The position numbers and the translations under genes are program-made. From contig JBJMGU010000232.1 in NCBI GenBank assembly GCA_045807765.1, positions 1 through 64,000 on the forward strand: a DNA stretch of 64,000 nucleotides, given 5' to 3'. The DNA is from DATENM01 sp045807765 (GTDB taxonomy: Bacteria; Acidobacteriota; Blastocatellia; UBA7656). Positions within the stretch are counted from its first letter, which is position 1, and the number at the start of each line of letters is the position of its first letter. The notes beneath the pieces are model-generated. The model was not told the origin of the DNA, searched no databases, and was given only the letters and a program-made list of their open reading frames with translations. Positions 43,801 through 53,300 of the stretch are shown piece by piece.

Positions 43801-45569
43801 GCCTGTGCGCTCGGCGGCTGCACGACGGCATAGAGCCGGTAAGGCTCGAAGGCGCCGGTCGCCGAGAAATGGCTGACGCGCAGGTAGGTCGCCGTGCCGG
43901 TCGTCGGTGTGCCGGCGACGTTGGGCGCTAGCTGGCCGAATGGCGTGTCATTATCGAAGTCATCGAATTCGAGCGTGTCGGTAGCGGTCGTAACCCGCAT
44001 GTCGTAATCGATTGAGTTGCTGGCGACCGCGTCAATCAGGGCAAAGACACGCGAGTTGGCCGCCGGGGTGCCCAGCGAGAAGAAGTCTATGTCACCAGCC
44101 GCATTGATCGCGCCTTCGATGCCAAAGACTGCCGGGTTGGCGGTCGCCGGCGTGTTGTTGGCCTCGGCCTCTTTCGTGCAGCGCGTCGCTTCGATAGTGA
44201 AGGTGCTGCCCTCGGTCAGGCTGTTCTCGTCAACGAATAGATAAATCTGTTGCCCATTGGTCAGCGACAGGCAGGCGATCTCTTCGGAAGAAGAAGATGA
44301 GTCACGATTAGCCGCCGCCAGACAAGTGCTGACGGTGATTGGCGCCGTGCCCGCCGGGCAACTGCTCGCGGCGTAAAGCACCAGGTTGGCGTCGGTGCTG
44401 TAGTTGGTCACTCTGAAGGAGTAGGTGTCTGCCGATGGCGCAGTAAAGGAATAGACCACGTCGCGGCCCACCGCCGTGGACGCCGTCTGCCCGATGCCTG
44501 TAAAACAGGCCGAGCCGGAAAGTTGATAATCGTTCGAGGCGGCAACCGTCGTCCCGTCAACCGGCGTAAACAGGGATAGCGCCGTGGCGCCGGCGCAGGT
44601 GTCATTCGATTGAGCCAGCACACGCGAGACGCGCAGTTGAACCGCGGTCTGGCCGGCTACTGGCGGCGCGGTGTTGTATTCCCAGACCACGACGTAGTAA
44701 GTCGTGCCAGCGTTGAGCTGCGTGGTGATGACCGATTGCAGCGCGCCGGTGACACATCCGTCATCGTCGCAGCCGTCGAAACCACCGCCGCTCGGCACTT
44801 CGGTGAACGGGCCGGCACAAGCGCCCGTCGAGGTGTAGATCGCCATCACCGTGTCGTCCACGGTCGTAGCGGTCGGCCCGTCCGAACAGCTCGCAATCGT
44901 GTAGATTCCCGAGGTGGTCGGCGCGAAGGTATACCAGATCGACCGCGACACATTGTTTTGACATGAAGGCAGCGGCGGATCGCTGACCGTCGTCGCATCG
45001 GTGATGTCTGCCGTGGTGCTGGTCAAGTAGGGAAACGGCCCACCGGCGGGGATGACTTCGGCGCCGGCGCACTGATCGTTGGGCGGCGCGGCTTGTGGAG
45101 TGCGCGGCGCGGCAGCGGCAGCAGCGGCAATGCGCTGATTCAGCAATTGTTTCTTCAGATCGAGAACGTCGGTCGAATGACGCGCGACGGTTTGCGTGTA
45201 GCGGCTCAAGAGGTCGGACTGCTCGCGCGTTAATTGCGCTGCCTGAACGTAATGCGCGTAGAGCGCCCGCGAGATCAACACGTCAGCCTCAAGCTCGGTG
45301 AGCGATTGGCCGGAACTGTAGCGGCGCAGCAGGCTAGCTTCTTCTTCTGAGACCGCGCCGCCGGCTTTCCACTGCGCCAGCAGTTTGTCGAGCGCCGCCT
45401 GACGTTCCCCGTCGAGCGCGGCGACTCTGTTTTGCGCCGCGCCGATAGGCGAACGGCCACCGCTTGCCTGACCCGATTGCAGGTTGGGCAGCGCCAACCA
45501 GAGGCTCACGCCTGCCAGCATCAGCAAGAGACTGATGCTATACCGCACGTGCTTGGATGAAGCCTTCAT
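40890..45569 (-). CDS. Large secreted C25 (gingipain-like) peptidase with PPC-type N-terminal domains
   Basis: A 1559-residue exported protein. A signal peptide (residues about 10-35) is followed by a helical region to about 165. Several PPC/bacterial pre-peptidase-like beta domains follow (starting at NDQCAGAE, NDTCAGAT, EAEANNTP, ESEPNNDA). A FnIII-like module starts near 750 (VRWQTGYEVENLGFNVYREE), and the peptidase-like domain covers about 1220-1559. YYGHGN (about 1436) and MMTCLNGYF (about 1468) supply the His and Cys of family C25. The protein ends straight after the catalytic domain, without a sorting domain. It is the last of three related genes and precedes the HprK-like gene by 25 bases. 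Confidence 0.88.
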   Translation of the reverse strand: MKASSKHVRYSISLLLMLAGVSLWLALPNLQSGQASGGRSPIGAAQNRVAALDGERQAALDKLLAQWKAGGAVSEEEASLLRRYSSGQSLTELEADVLISRALYAHYVQAAQLTREQSDLLSRYTQTVARHSTDVLDLKKQLLNQRIAAAAAAAPRTPQAAPPNDQCAGAEVIPAGGPFPYLTSTTADITDATTVSDPPLPSCQNNVSRSIWYTFAPTTSGIYTIASCSDGPTATTVDDTVMAIYTSTGACAGPFTEVPSGGGFDGCDDDGCVTGALQSVITTQLNAGTTYYVVVWEYNTAPPVAGQTAVQLRVSRVLAQSNDTCAGATALSLFTPVDGTTVAASNDYQLSGSACFTGIGQTASTAVGRDVVYSFTAPSADTYSFRVTNYSTDANLVLYAASSCPAGTAPITVSTCLAAANRDSSSSSEEIACLSLTNGQQIYLFVDENSLTEGSTFTIEATRCTKEAEANNTPATANPAVFGIEGAINAAGDIDFFSLGTPAANSRVFALIDAVASNSIDYDMRVTTATDTLEFDDFDNDTPFGQLAPNVAGTPTTGTATYLRVSHFSATGAFEPYRLYAVVQPPSAQATAESEPNNDAANADSAANNYFSGTLSGPAPSTDVDYYSFTASAGTLIFLSLDCDPARDNTPIDGKLELLDSSGTNVLVAVNDGSSTSSTTSGAGSLTSQTPNSPAEGLVYRVRTSGTYYARVSIGINSANAIGAGDYLLSVFVSSPTAARFDNDPASAARATRYNDGALVRWQTGYEVENLGFNVYREEGGKRTRVNSQLIAGSALMVGPTTALGAGRSYNCFDAAANGSSYWVEAIDLNGQSTWQGPIAVGRAPGKVTTMAASPALGDVGQLNMTEAQTTRVERRAALKSVSPSDITVQSSLAGQPAAKLAITGEGFYRVALSELAAAGFDASAEARNLQLYVDGEQVPINVTAGSSAGSPAIEFYGVGMASAVTAEHVYWLVNGSEPGLRMRQTVAPASPSKGGSFFDSVESKPRSLYFASLRNGDNDNFFGPIITNTLPAQLLTLRHVAEANAEAQLEVGLQGMTLVGHRIEVQLNDQRVGEIVFSEQNAGRARFNVAQSLLKEGANTVRLVPLGGPSDITLIDYLRINYWHALVADNNELRFTAAARQAVSVDGFTTSNVRVFDVTNPNTARELVGTVKKTKSGYSVSVTPTKGGSRQLLAMADDSARRLVSVKLNQASNWRQKGQAADYVIITRGDMERAFASLKAWRERQGYKVALVDVEDLYDEFSYGQKTPQAIKDFLSYAAGNWQTVPRYVVIGGDASYDPKNYLGLGEADVVPTKLVDTSLMETASDDWYAEMGSEGLAAMAVGRLPVRTATEAAALVAKIIAYEQAARPEGVLLVSDDDSEGVSFEVASNELRGVIQPGQSVEQINRGNLDAMAAKGRLLDALNRGPRIVNYYGHGNAGFWRGNLLTSADAAQLANGGNLSLFVMMTCLNGYFQDPTDESLGESLLRAKGGAIAVWASTGMSESGTESLMDLEMFRRLLDQGNGLTVGDAALQAKGAVRSLDARRTFILLGDPATRLR
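41477..41897. repeat. Long direct repeat, copy 1 (peptidase domain)
   Basis: This 421-base stretch matches 46675-47095 in the same orientation with about 11 differences by hand count and no gaps. It encodes the N-terminal part of the C25 domain. Flanking sequence is much more divergent. Confidence 0.9.
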
Positions 45570-46093
45570 AATTAAATCTCCTGTATTACATCCTTCAATG
45601 ATTACCGACTGCCGGGTGAACTGCCACGGGATCGCAGCGTTGCAAACGCGATGACCTGGATCAGCAACATGGAGTTGCCGCGCGCCTTCACCATATCAAG
45701 CATGCGCACATCGCCTCTTGCGGTGGCGCTGAGTATTGGGACAAACGGGCAAACGATCTCAGTCGCAGTCAGGGTGGAGGCGGCCCATGCCCCGACCGCT
45801 TGCGTCCTTATCGTTTTGCTGCTCTTCTGCGTTGAGGACAAGACGGAACTCGAAAACTTATGACAGAAAACTCTCGCCGAATCGTCGCTATCGTATCGAG
45901 TATCACAACGGCAAGTCAAGTCGGCACGGCGGCTGTGTGACACGGCGACGCGGGGACGCGGGGACACGGCGACGCGGCGAAAGAAAGTGATGCCAGGGCA
46001 GCGCCGCCTTCTCTTGTTGCGATCAATCATTGGCGGCGCGGCAGCGCGCGGGAATCTCCCATCGCCGCGTCACCGTGTCCCCGCGTCGCTTTC
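45570..46093. other. Spacer between two C25 protein genes
   Basis: This 524-base gap holds a word-repeat hairpin in its distal part and otherwise no gene I can support. An open frame at 45602-46030 on the minus strand has no signal, motif or ribosome-binding site and overlaps the hairpin. A promoter for the 1559-residue protein gene may lie here, but I cannot identify it. Confidence 0.5.
45938..46092. repeat. Word-repeat hairpin (GGGACACGGCGACGC words)
   Basis: The left arm (45938-45980) repeats GACGCGGGGACACGGCGACG, and the right arm (46062-46092) carries CGTCACCGTGTCCCCGCGTC. The right arm ends near the stop of the 1327-residue protein gene. The loop is about 80 bases. Confidence 0.85.
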
Positions 46094-49000
46094 TTAGCGC
46101 AGTCGCGTCGTCGGGTCGCCCAGCAGAATCCAGGTTCGCCGCACATCGCTGCTTGAAGTCGCCGCTTTGGCTTTCAAGGTCGCATCGCCAAGCGTCGCGC
46201 CGCTGCTGAACAGGTAGCGGAATAACGCCTGATTGACGACCACCTGTTCTGCCGGGCCGCTCATGCCCGATGAAGCCCATGCGGCGACCGCGCCGCCGTG
46301 CGGCGCTTTCACCATCGCTTCGGCGAGGCTGTCGAGCGCCGGCTCCTGGAAATAGCCATTCAGGCAGGTCATGGCGACGAAGAACGTCAGCCGCTCCTGA
46401 TTCGTCAGCGCCCGCGCATCGGCGTCCGTAAGCAAGAAGCCATGCAACTGATCGATATTGCCGTGCCCCAGGTAATTGACGACCTTGCGCCCTTCATTGA
46501 TAGCTGCCAGCAACCGCTCGCGCGAGGCCACATCGTCTGTCTGGCCGCGCCGAATCTCTTCGGCCCGCACATTGGACGGAATGAAATCACGCAACTGATT
46601 GGCGGCGCCCGCAAAATCAAAGTCGTCGCTGCTGTCTGCGACCAGCAACAGCGCGTCAGATGGCGCAGCGCCGTCGTAAGCGATGATCTTTGCGACCAGA
46701 GCAGCGGCTTCTGTCGCCGAACGCACCGGCAGCCTTCCGACCGCCATCGCCGCCAGCCCTTCACTGCCCATCTCCGCATACCAGTCATCACTCGCCGTCT
46801 CCATCAAGCTCGTATCAATCAGCTTCGTCGGCACCACGTCGGCTTCGCCCAGCCTCAGGTAATTCTTCGGGTCATAGCTGGCGTCGCCTCCTATCACCAC
46901 ATAGCGCGGCACCGTCTGCCAGTTCCCTGCCGCATAAGCGAGAAAGTCTTTGATCGCCTGCGGCGTCTTCTGTCCATAGCTGAATTCGTCGTAGAGGTCT
47001 TCGACATCAACGAGAGCGACTTTGTAGCCCTGGCGCTCGCGCCACGCCTTCAGCGGCGCAAACGCGCTCTCCATATCTCCTCGCGTGATGATGACCAGAT
47101 CAGCGGCATTCGCCGGCTGTCGCCAGTTGGATGGCCTGTCTGCGACAATCGCCGCGGGCCGCCGCATCTGCGCCGCCGTGAAAGCGAGCAGTTGCCGCGT
47201 GCCTTCGCCCGGCGCGCTCACCGTCGCGTTATAGCCGCTCTTGTCATGGCGCACCGTGGCGGCGACTTCGCGCGCGCCGCCCTTCTCGGCTTCGGTAACA
47301 TCCATTACACGAAGCTCAGCGCTGCTGAAGCCGCTGAGCGTGACCGCCGCTTTCGCCTGCGCCGTGCAGGCGAGCGCATCGCCGTCGGCGCGGTAGCCGC
47401 GCTCGTAGCTGATGCGGATCGTGTCAATCAAGCTCACGTCGGTGCTGCCGCCCCCGGCGATCAACTGTATGTCGTTGTCGCCTTCGCGCAGCTTCGCCGG
47501 TGGCAGGTTGACACGCAACGCCGCAGCCGCCTGACTCTCGAATGCCAAATCACCGACCGCTTCGCCGTTGAGCATTACGTTGACGCGGTGCGGCATCAGC
47601 GTCATCCCTTGCATCGTGACTTCAAGCGTGGCCGGAGCCGTCGCCACGACGTTTGACAGGCGCAAGCTGCGCGTCACGCCATTGCCGCCAACCGCCGCGC
47701 CAAAGAAATTCTCGCGCTCGCCATTGCGCAGCACTGCAAAGTAGACGCTGCGCTCGCGCAGTTCCGCCATCGCCTGATAACTCGCTGCGCCTTCGGCAAA
47801 GCCTTTCGATTTGACGCGCTTGATGCGTTGTCCCGGTTGCGAGCCCGCCACCAGCCAGTAAACGCGCGCCGTAGTGTAAGCGCTGTCGGGCGCAGTGGCG
47901 TAGAACTCGACGGCGTCGCCGACATCGAATCGGCCATCGGCTTCGCCCGGCACCGTGATAGGTCGCTCGCGCCCGTCTTCATAAAGTTGCAGCCGGCGCG
48001 GGTCAACGTCAGGGCTCAGCCCTGCGGCCAACAGCTCGGCTTGCGTCACGTGGTACATACCTGCCTGCTGAACGTAGAGCTTGAGCGCCGTCGCCGTCCC
48101 CTGCGCGACAGCGGGCGCGGCAGAGATGTTAAAGTTGCCGCCATTGCTTTCGTGGTCGCCGCGCTGCCCGCCCAGTTCTTCAAGCAACGGTGAAGGCGCA
48201 TCGAGATTCGCGCCGGGAACATAGGCCGCCGTGAACGGCCCGTGCCAGTCGCTGCTGCCATCAAGCCCGATGGCTTCGATCCAGTAGCGGGCCGTGCGCC
48301 CACCGGGGGTCAACTGGTCGAAACAGCGATAGCTGCGCCCCGTTGTCAGCCCGATGCCCTGTCCCGCGAACAAGGCCGAGCCGGCAATCATCTCGCGGTT
48401 GACGCGCTGGCGCTGGCCGCCCTCTTCGCGATAAACGTTGAAGCCGAGGTTGTCGCTTTCGTAGCTCGCATTCCATTCAATCGCCACTCGCCCGTCCTGG
48501 TTGACGGTCGCCGACTGCGACGACATGCGCGCCAGCGTCGGGTCGCCGGTGGCGATGTTCAGGCACCAGCCCCCGCCAATGTTGCCGCTATCGCCGTCTT
48601 CGTCATCAACGATGTACAGGCTCCAGGTGCCGTTCGGGTTGGTGCCATTGAAGACCGACAGCGCTGAGCTTGCTGAAGGCGTCGGCACACCCGGCCACGA
48701 ATCGGGCGTCGTATCGTAATTCCCCGGCCTGTAAGTGCCCGATGTCATTGGGCCTGTATCCGGCTCGTCCGGCAGTGGAGCCGCGGCGTTGTCGTCAAAC
48801 GTGAGGTTGAGATCAGTGTCCATCCAACTGCCACCGGCGTCCGACATGATGACGGCGGTGGCGCCAGTCGGCCCGACCAGCAGAATGTCAATATCGTCGC
48901 TGAACGTGTGGGTCAGGTCTCTGAGATCGACGGTCACTTTCGACACCCCGCCGGTTAGCCCGGCGACGTTGATCTGCGAAGGGTAGGGCGTCGCGGTGGT

Positions 49001-50077
49001 GGGCGGAGAGTGGCTGTCGTTGATATCGATGTTGGCCGGGTTGCAGCTCTGTGACGAGGTCAGGATATTCAAGCTCCAGCCGCCGGCGATGGTGCCGGCA
49101 TTGCTCGTGTTGTCATCAACGACGTAGAGCTTCCAGGTGCCGTTTGGGTCGGTGCCGTTAAAGGTTGACAGCAGCGCGTTGCCGGTCGGCACGGGCGCGG
49201 GCGACGGGAAGTTGTCGCCCGCGCCCGTGCCGATGTTGGTCGGCTTGAAGGTGCCGGACATGAGCGGCCCATTGTCGGGCAGCGTACCTCCGGCATTATC
49301 GCTCAGGGTCAACGTCACGTTCGATGCCGCGGTGCCGCCGCCGACATCTGAGAGGATCAGCGCATTGGCGCCGGTCGGCCCCACCAGCAGGATATCGATG
49401 TCGTCAGGAAAACTGTGCGACAGGTTCGTCAACGTCACTGTAACGATGGCCACATTACCGCTCAGCCCCGAAACATTGATGGTTGACGGATAAGGCGTCG
49501 CCGTGGTCGGCGGCGAGCCGCCATCATTGATCGTGATCGGCCCACTGTTTGTAAAGACCATGCCGTCGGGATGCGGCGACGTGGGCAGCGGGCGCGCGTG
49601 CTGGATCGTCGCTTTTGTCGTGCCGCTGACGCGCTGACCGTCTATGGTACTGGCGGTGACTATGATGGATTGATCGCCATCACCGAGCCGTAACGACCGC
49701 GCGGCGACAGAGACCAGCAGATCGTCGTAGCCATCGCCGTTCACGTCTCTTAGCTCGGCGCGCAACTGGCCCTTGGCGCGTTTGGTTGGCGGCGCGCCGG
49801 CGACCGCAACGCTGGCGGCTTGCAGGCTGGCCGCGGCGACGCCGGCGTTGCCATAGATGACCACAGGCACCAGCGGGCGACTGGTTACATCGATCACCTT
49901 CGCGGATTCGCCGGGTAGGATTTCGACTTCGACGCGCCACTCTGTGCCCGCGTCCTTCTGCGCTGCGACGATGCGGTAATAACCGAGTCCGAGCAATGCG
50001 AGCGCCAGCATCAGTGCCGCGCCGGTGCGGATAGACCGCATTGTCCTGCGCATCGGGCGCAAGGGCTGCCTTTTCAT
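46094..50077 (-). CDS. Large secreted C25 (gingipain-like) peptidase with two P-type beta domains
   Basis: A 1327-residue exported protein. A basic N-terminus and hydrophobic segment (residues 19-38) form a signal or anchor. Two proprotein-convertase-like P domains lie at about 179-334 and 352-507, both with DDIDILLVGPTG, NPNGTW/DPNGTW and YVVDD/YIVDD motifs. A FnIII-like module near 540 and the C25-like domain (about 995-1327) match the neighbouring paralogue. FLGHGN-type YLGHGN (about 1200) and MTCLNGYF (about 1237) supply His and Cys. ATG 50077 is chosen for its AGGAGG site; an upstream ATG at 50107 lacks one. Its peptidase region shares a nearly identical 421-base tract with the next gene. 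Confidence 0.88.
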   Translation of the reverse strand: MKRQPLRPMRRTMRSIRTGAALMLALALLGLGYYRIVAAQKDAGTEWRVEVEILPGESAKVIDVTSRPLVPVVIYGNAGVAAASLQAASVAVAGAPPTKRAKGQLRAELRDVNGDGYDDLLVSVAARSLRLGDGDQSIIVTASTIDGQRVSGTTKATIQHARPLPTSPHPDGMVFTNSGPITINDGGSPPTTATPYPSTINVSGLSGNVAIVTVTLTNLSHSFPDDIDILLVGPTGANALILSDVGGGTAASNVTLTLSDNAGGTLPDNGPLMSGTFKPTNIGTGAGDNFPSPAPVPTGNALLSTFNGTDPNGTWKLYVVDDNTSNAGTIAGGWSLNILTSSQSCNPANIDINDSHSPPTTATPYPSQINVAGLTGGVSKVTVDLRDLTHTFSDDIDILLVGPTGATAVIMSDAGGSWMDTDLNLTFDDNAAAPLPDEPDTGPMTSGTYRPGNYDTTPDSWPGVPTPSASSALSVFNGTNPNGTWSLYIVDDEDGDSGNIGGGWCLNIATGDPTLARMSSQSATVNQDGRVAIEWNASYESDNLGFNVYREEGGQRQRVNREMIAGSALFAGQGIGLTTGRSYRCFDQLTPGGRTARYWIEAIGLDGSSDWHGPFTAAYVPGANLDAPSPLLEELGGQRGDHESNGGNFNISAAPAVAQGTATALKLYVQQAGMYHVTQAELLAAGLSPDVDPRRLQLYEDGRERPITVPGEADGRFDVGDAVEFYATAPDSAYTTARVYWLVAGSQPGQRIKRVKSKGFAEGAASYQAMAELRERSVYFAVLRNGERENFFGAAVGGNGVTRSLRLSNVVATAPATLEVTMQGMTLMPHRVNVMLNGEAVGDLAFESQAAAALRVNLPPAKLREGDNDIQLIAGGGSTDVSLIDTIRISYERGYRADGDALACTAQAKAAVTLSGFSSAELRVMDVTEAEKGGAREVAATVRHDKSGYNATVSAPGEGTRQLLAFTAAQMRRPAAIVADRPSNWRQPANAADLVIITRGDMESAFAPLKAWRERQGYKVALVDVEDLYDEFSYGQKTPQAIKDFLAYAAGNWQTVPRYVVIGGDASYDPKNYLRLGEADVVPTKLIDTSLMETASDDWYAEMGSEGLAAMAVGRLPVRSATEAAALVAKIIAYDGAAPSDALLLVADSSDDFDFAGAANQLRDFIPSNVRAEEIRRGQTDDVASRERLLAAINEGRKVVNYLGHGNIDQLHGFLLTDADARALTNQERLTFFVAMTCLNGYFQEPALDSLAEAMVKAPHGGAVAAWASSGMSGPAEQVVVNQALFRYLFSSGATLGDATLKAKAATSSSDVRRTWILLGDPTTRLR
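46675..47095. repeat. Long direct repeat, copy 2 (peptidase domain)
   Basis: This is the partner of 41477-41897. The two tracts have the same length and orientation and are about 97% identical by hand count. Recent gene conversion or segmental duplication is the simplest explanation. Confidence 0.9.
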
Positions 50078-50303
50078 ATCGCCTCCTGAGTGCAAGTTGC
50101 GCAACATTCAATGAGTGAAGGGGACAGGATGTGTTGCGCTTTGGTTGTTGCTGCAATGATCCGCATCGGCTGAGCGCCTATGCAGTAGTCGCGCCTTGCA
50201 GTCCGTGTGTGACCGCCGGTAATCCTAACCGCCCCGAAAATCACCAGTCAAGCGAGATGCCGCTGATGCGCCTGAGAATGAATCGAGCGGCATACACACA
50301 AAA

Positions 50304-50336
50304 GAGCCGGAGGCAGCCTTTGCGACCGCCTCCGGC
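50304..50336 (-). terminator. Rho-independent terminator after the 2724-residue C25 protein gene
   Basis: GCCGGAGGC (50306-50314) pairs perfectly with GCCTCCGGC (50328-50336). On the minus strand the stem is followed by CTCTTTTGTGTG. It starts 31 bases after the stop codon and implies that the next C25 gene has its own promoter. Confidence 0.85.
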
Positions 50337-50367
50337 CCGCTCACATCAAACCAAACGATGGTTGCGC

Positions 50368-53300
50368 TTAATGCAATTTCGTCGTTGGGTCGCCGAACAG
50401 AATCCATGTCCGCCGCACATCGCCGGCGGTCGCCGCCGCCTTCGCCCGCAGCATGGCATCGCCCAGCCGCTGCTCTTGCTTGCTGAGCAACAGCCGATTG
50501 GCTTCCTGATTCATCGCCGTCTGCGCGTCGGGCAAAGTCATGCCGCTCGATGCCCACACGGCGACTGCGCCGCCATGCTCGGACTTCAGCAATGCCGCGC
50601 CCAGGCTGTCGAGCGCCGGGTCGTGGAAGTAACCGTTCAGACATGTCATCATTATGAAGACCGTCAGCCGGTCGCTGTTTACCAGGCCACTGATATTTCC
50701 CCCGGTCAGCAGGTTGCCGCGCCAGATGTCAACCGAGCCATGGCCAAAGTAGTTCACCACTCGCTGACCACGATTGATCGCCGAGATCAGCCGTGCCTGC
50801 GTCGTTGCGTCGTCGGTGTCGCCACGGTGTAACGACTGGACGCGCACCTCAGGCGGAATCATCGCGCGTAAAGCGGCGCCGGCGCCCGCGAAGTCGTAGG
50901 TGTCATTTTGGTCGCTCACCAGCAACAGCGTGTCGGCGGACGACTGACTGTCATAGCGAACGATCTTCGTCGCCATCGTCAGCGCCTCGCCTGCCGTCCG
51001 CGCCGGCAACCGCCCAATGGCCAGCTCCGGCATGCCATCGTTGTTGAAGTCAACCAGCCAATCGTCCGAAGCCGTCTCCAGATAATCGCTGTCGAACAGT
51101 TTCGTCGGCACTAGATCAAAGTCACCGGCTCCGAGATAATTCTTCGGATCGAAACTAGCGTCGCCGGCCAGCAGCACATAACGTGGCTTCTTCTTCCAGC
51201 TCGTCGCCGCGTAGGTCAAAAAGTCTTTCAGCGCTTGCGGCGTCTTTTGCCCAAAGCTGAATTCATTGTAGACCGCTTCGATGTCAACGACGGCGACGCT
51301 CAAACCCTGCCGCCGGCGTTGCGCCACCAGCGAATCGAGCGCGGCGGCAAAGTCGCCGCGTGTGACAATGATCAGGTCTGCGGCATTGCCCGGCTGCCGC
51401 CAGGACGAAGCCGCGCTCGCAGACACTCTGAACGGTCGTATCAATTCGCCTGCGACCGCCAGCAATCGCCGCTCACTCGCGCCCGGCACCAGCAGCGAAA
51501 CGCCATAGCCGTTCTTCTGCGCCTGAGGCGTGCCGGTCAGTTCTTGCACCGCGCCGGCATCGGTCACATCCAGCACACGCACCGCCGGCTGGCTGAAGCC
51601 ATCAATCAGCAACGGTTGATTGCCCGCCGCCGTCAGCCGCAGCGCGTCGCTGTCCGCGGTGTTGTAATGTTGATAACTGACGCGCAAGTAATCGACCAGG
51701 CTGATGTCGCTTGCGCCGCCCGATGGCACCAGGCGCACCGTATTCGTGCCTTCGTGCAACAACGCATGGGCCACGTTGAAGACGGCGACCGCCGAAGCTT
51801 GATTGGCAAATGACACGGTGCCGACCGGACTGCCGTTCAGCTCGACCGTGACGCTGTGCGCCTGTAAGGTGACGCCTTGCAGGCCGACTTCGAGCGCGGC
51901 CAGGGTCGGCGCGGCGCTATTGACACGCGCAAGCGTCAATGTTTGATCAAGCGGATCGTGGGCGATGACCGCGCCGAAGAAATTCTCTTTGTCGCCATTG
52001 CGCAAGGCGGGGAAGTAGAGCGAGCGGTCGCGCCGTTCGACGGTCATCAGGAAACTGCCACCCGCCGCCGCATCCCCGGCGCTATTCACCTGCGGGATGC
52101 GTCTGCCGGGTATGGTGCCAGTCATCAGCAGGTAGGAGCGCTCGGCGGTGTAAAGGCTATCGCTGCTCGTACCATAGAATTCAATGCCGGCGAGCAGACC
52201 GTTTTTGTCGGTCAGGACGTTGATCGGCTGCTCGCGCCCGTCAACAAAGAGTTGCAGCATCTGCGGATTGACGCTGGCATCGAGGCCGGCGGCCACAAGC
52301 TCTGTGGCTTTGACCTGATACCAGCTTTCGCGGTTGACAGTGATCTTGACCGCCGAGATGCCGGCGAGGGCTTGTTGTGTAGCCAGTGCCGCGGCGGTCA
52401 CCCGCTTCATCGCCGCCTGGCGCTCGACCGGCTGCGTCGCCGCATCGCGGCTTTGCTCGTCGCCGAGGTCATTCAATAGCCGGGAGTTCGGCTCATAGAC
52501 ATCTGCCGCCAGCTTGCTCGCAGATACGAACACAGGCCCGTGCCAGTAGCTGTTGCCGTTGAGGTCAACCTCTTCGAGCCAGTACTGCGCGTTGGCGCTC
52601 GCGCCGCCGCTGTCGCGCCACACGTAAGAGCGCCCCGCGCCAAGCATCGTTCTTGCGCCGACGAAAAGAGCCGAGCCGGCAATCAGGTTAGGCGTAAGCC
52701 GTGTGCGTTTGCCGGCCTCGTCGCGATAGAGATTGAAGCCGAGATTGGCGACTTCCATGCCGGTCTGCCAGCGCAGCAAGACGCCGCCTTTCGGCAGGCT
52801 TGGCGAGGCGGCCAGACCTTCAGCCGTGAAGCCGTTCAGGGCGACGGCGGTCGGCGCGCTCGGCTCGGCCAGCGTCCAGTCAGAGAATGTAGTAACGCCG
52901 GTCACGGTCGCCTGATTTGCGGCAGGCGTGACCGTCTGGTTCGAAGGGACCGAGAACATGCCGTCGTACTTGACGACGATGAAGCTGTTCTCGTTGGCCG
53001 TGCCCGGCACGTCGCCGTCAAGGTAGTTGAACGTCAGGTCGGCGGTGACGCCGGTTGCGGTCAGCGTCCAATAGCGTTGCAGCGCCTTTGTCGGGTCGTT
53101 GATATTGAACTGCGCCCCCTGCACCGCCTTGACCGTGAAGTCGGCAGGGAATGTCCCGGCGGTGAGGTTGACCGCGACCGGCGAATAGCCGTTGGCCGTG
53201 CCGACGGCGAAGCTGAAGCTGCCGGCGCTGCAATAGTTCTTCTTCAGGTTACCGATGATGTAATTGCTCGCGCCCGCGCCACTGACCGTCGCCGTGCAGC

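Noticed and set aside
45602..46030. Minus-strand open frame of 142 residues between two C25 genes
   Set aside because: It overlaps the word-repeat hairpin, lacks a ribosome-binding site or motif, and its composition is not protein-like.
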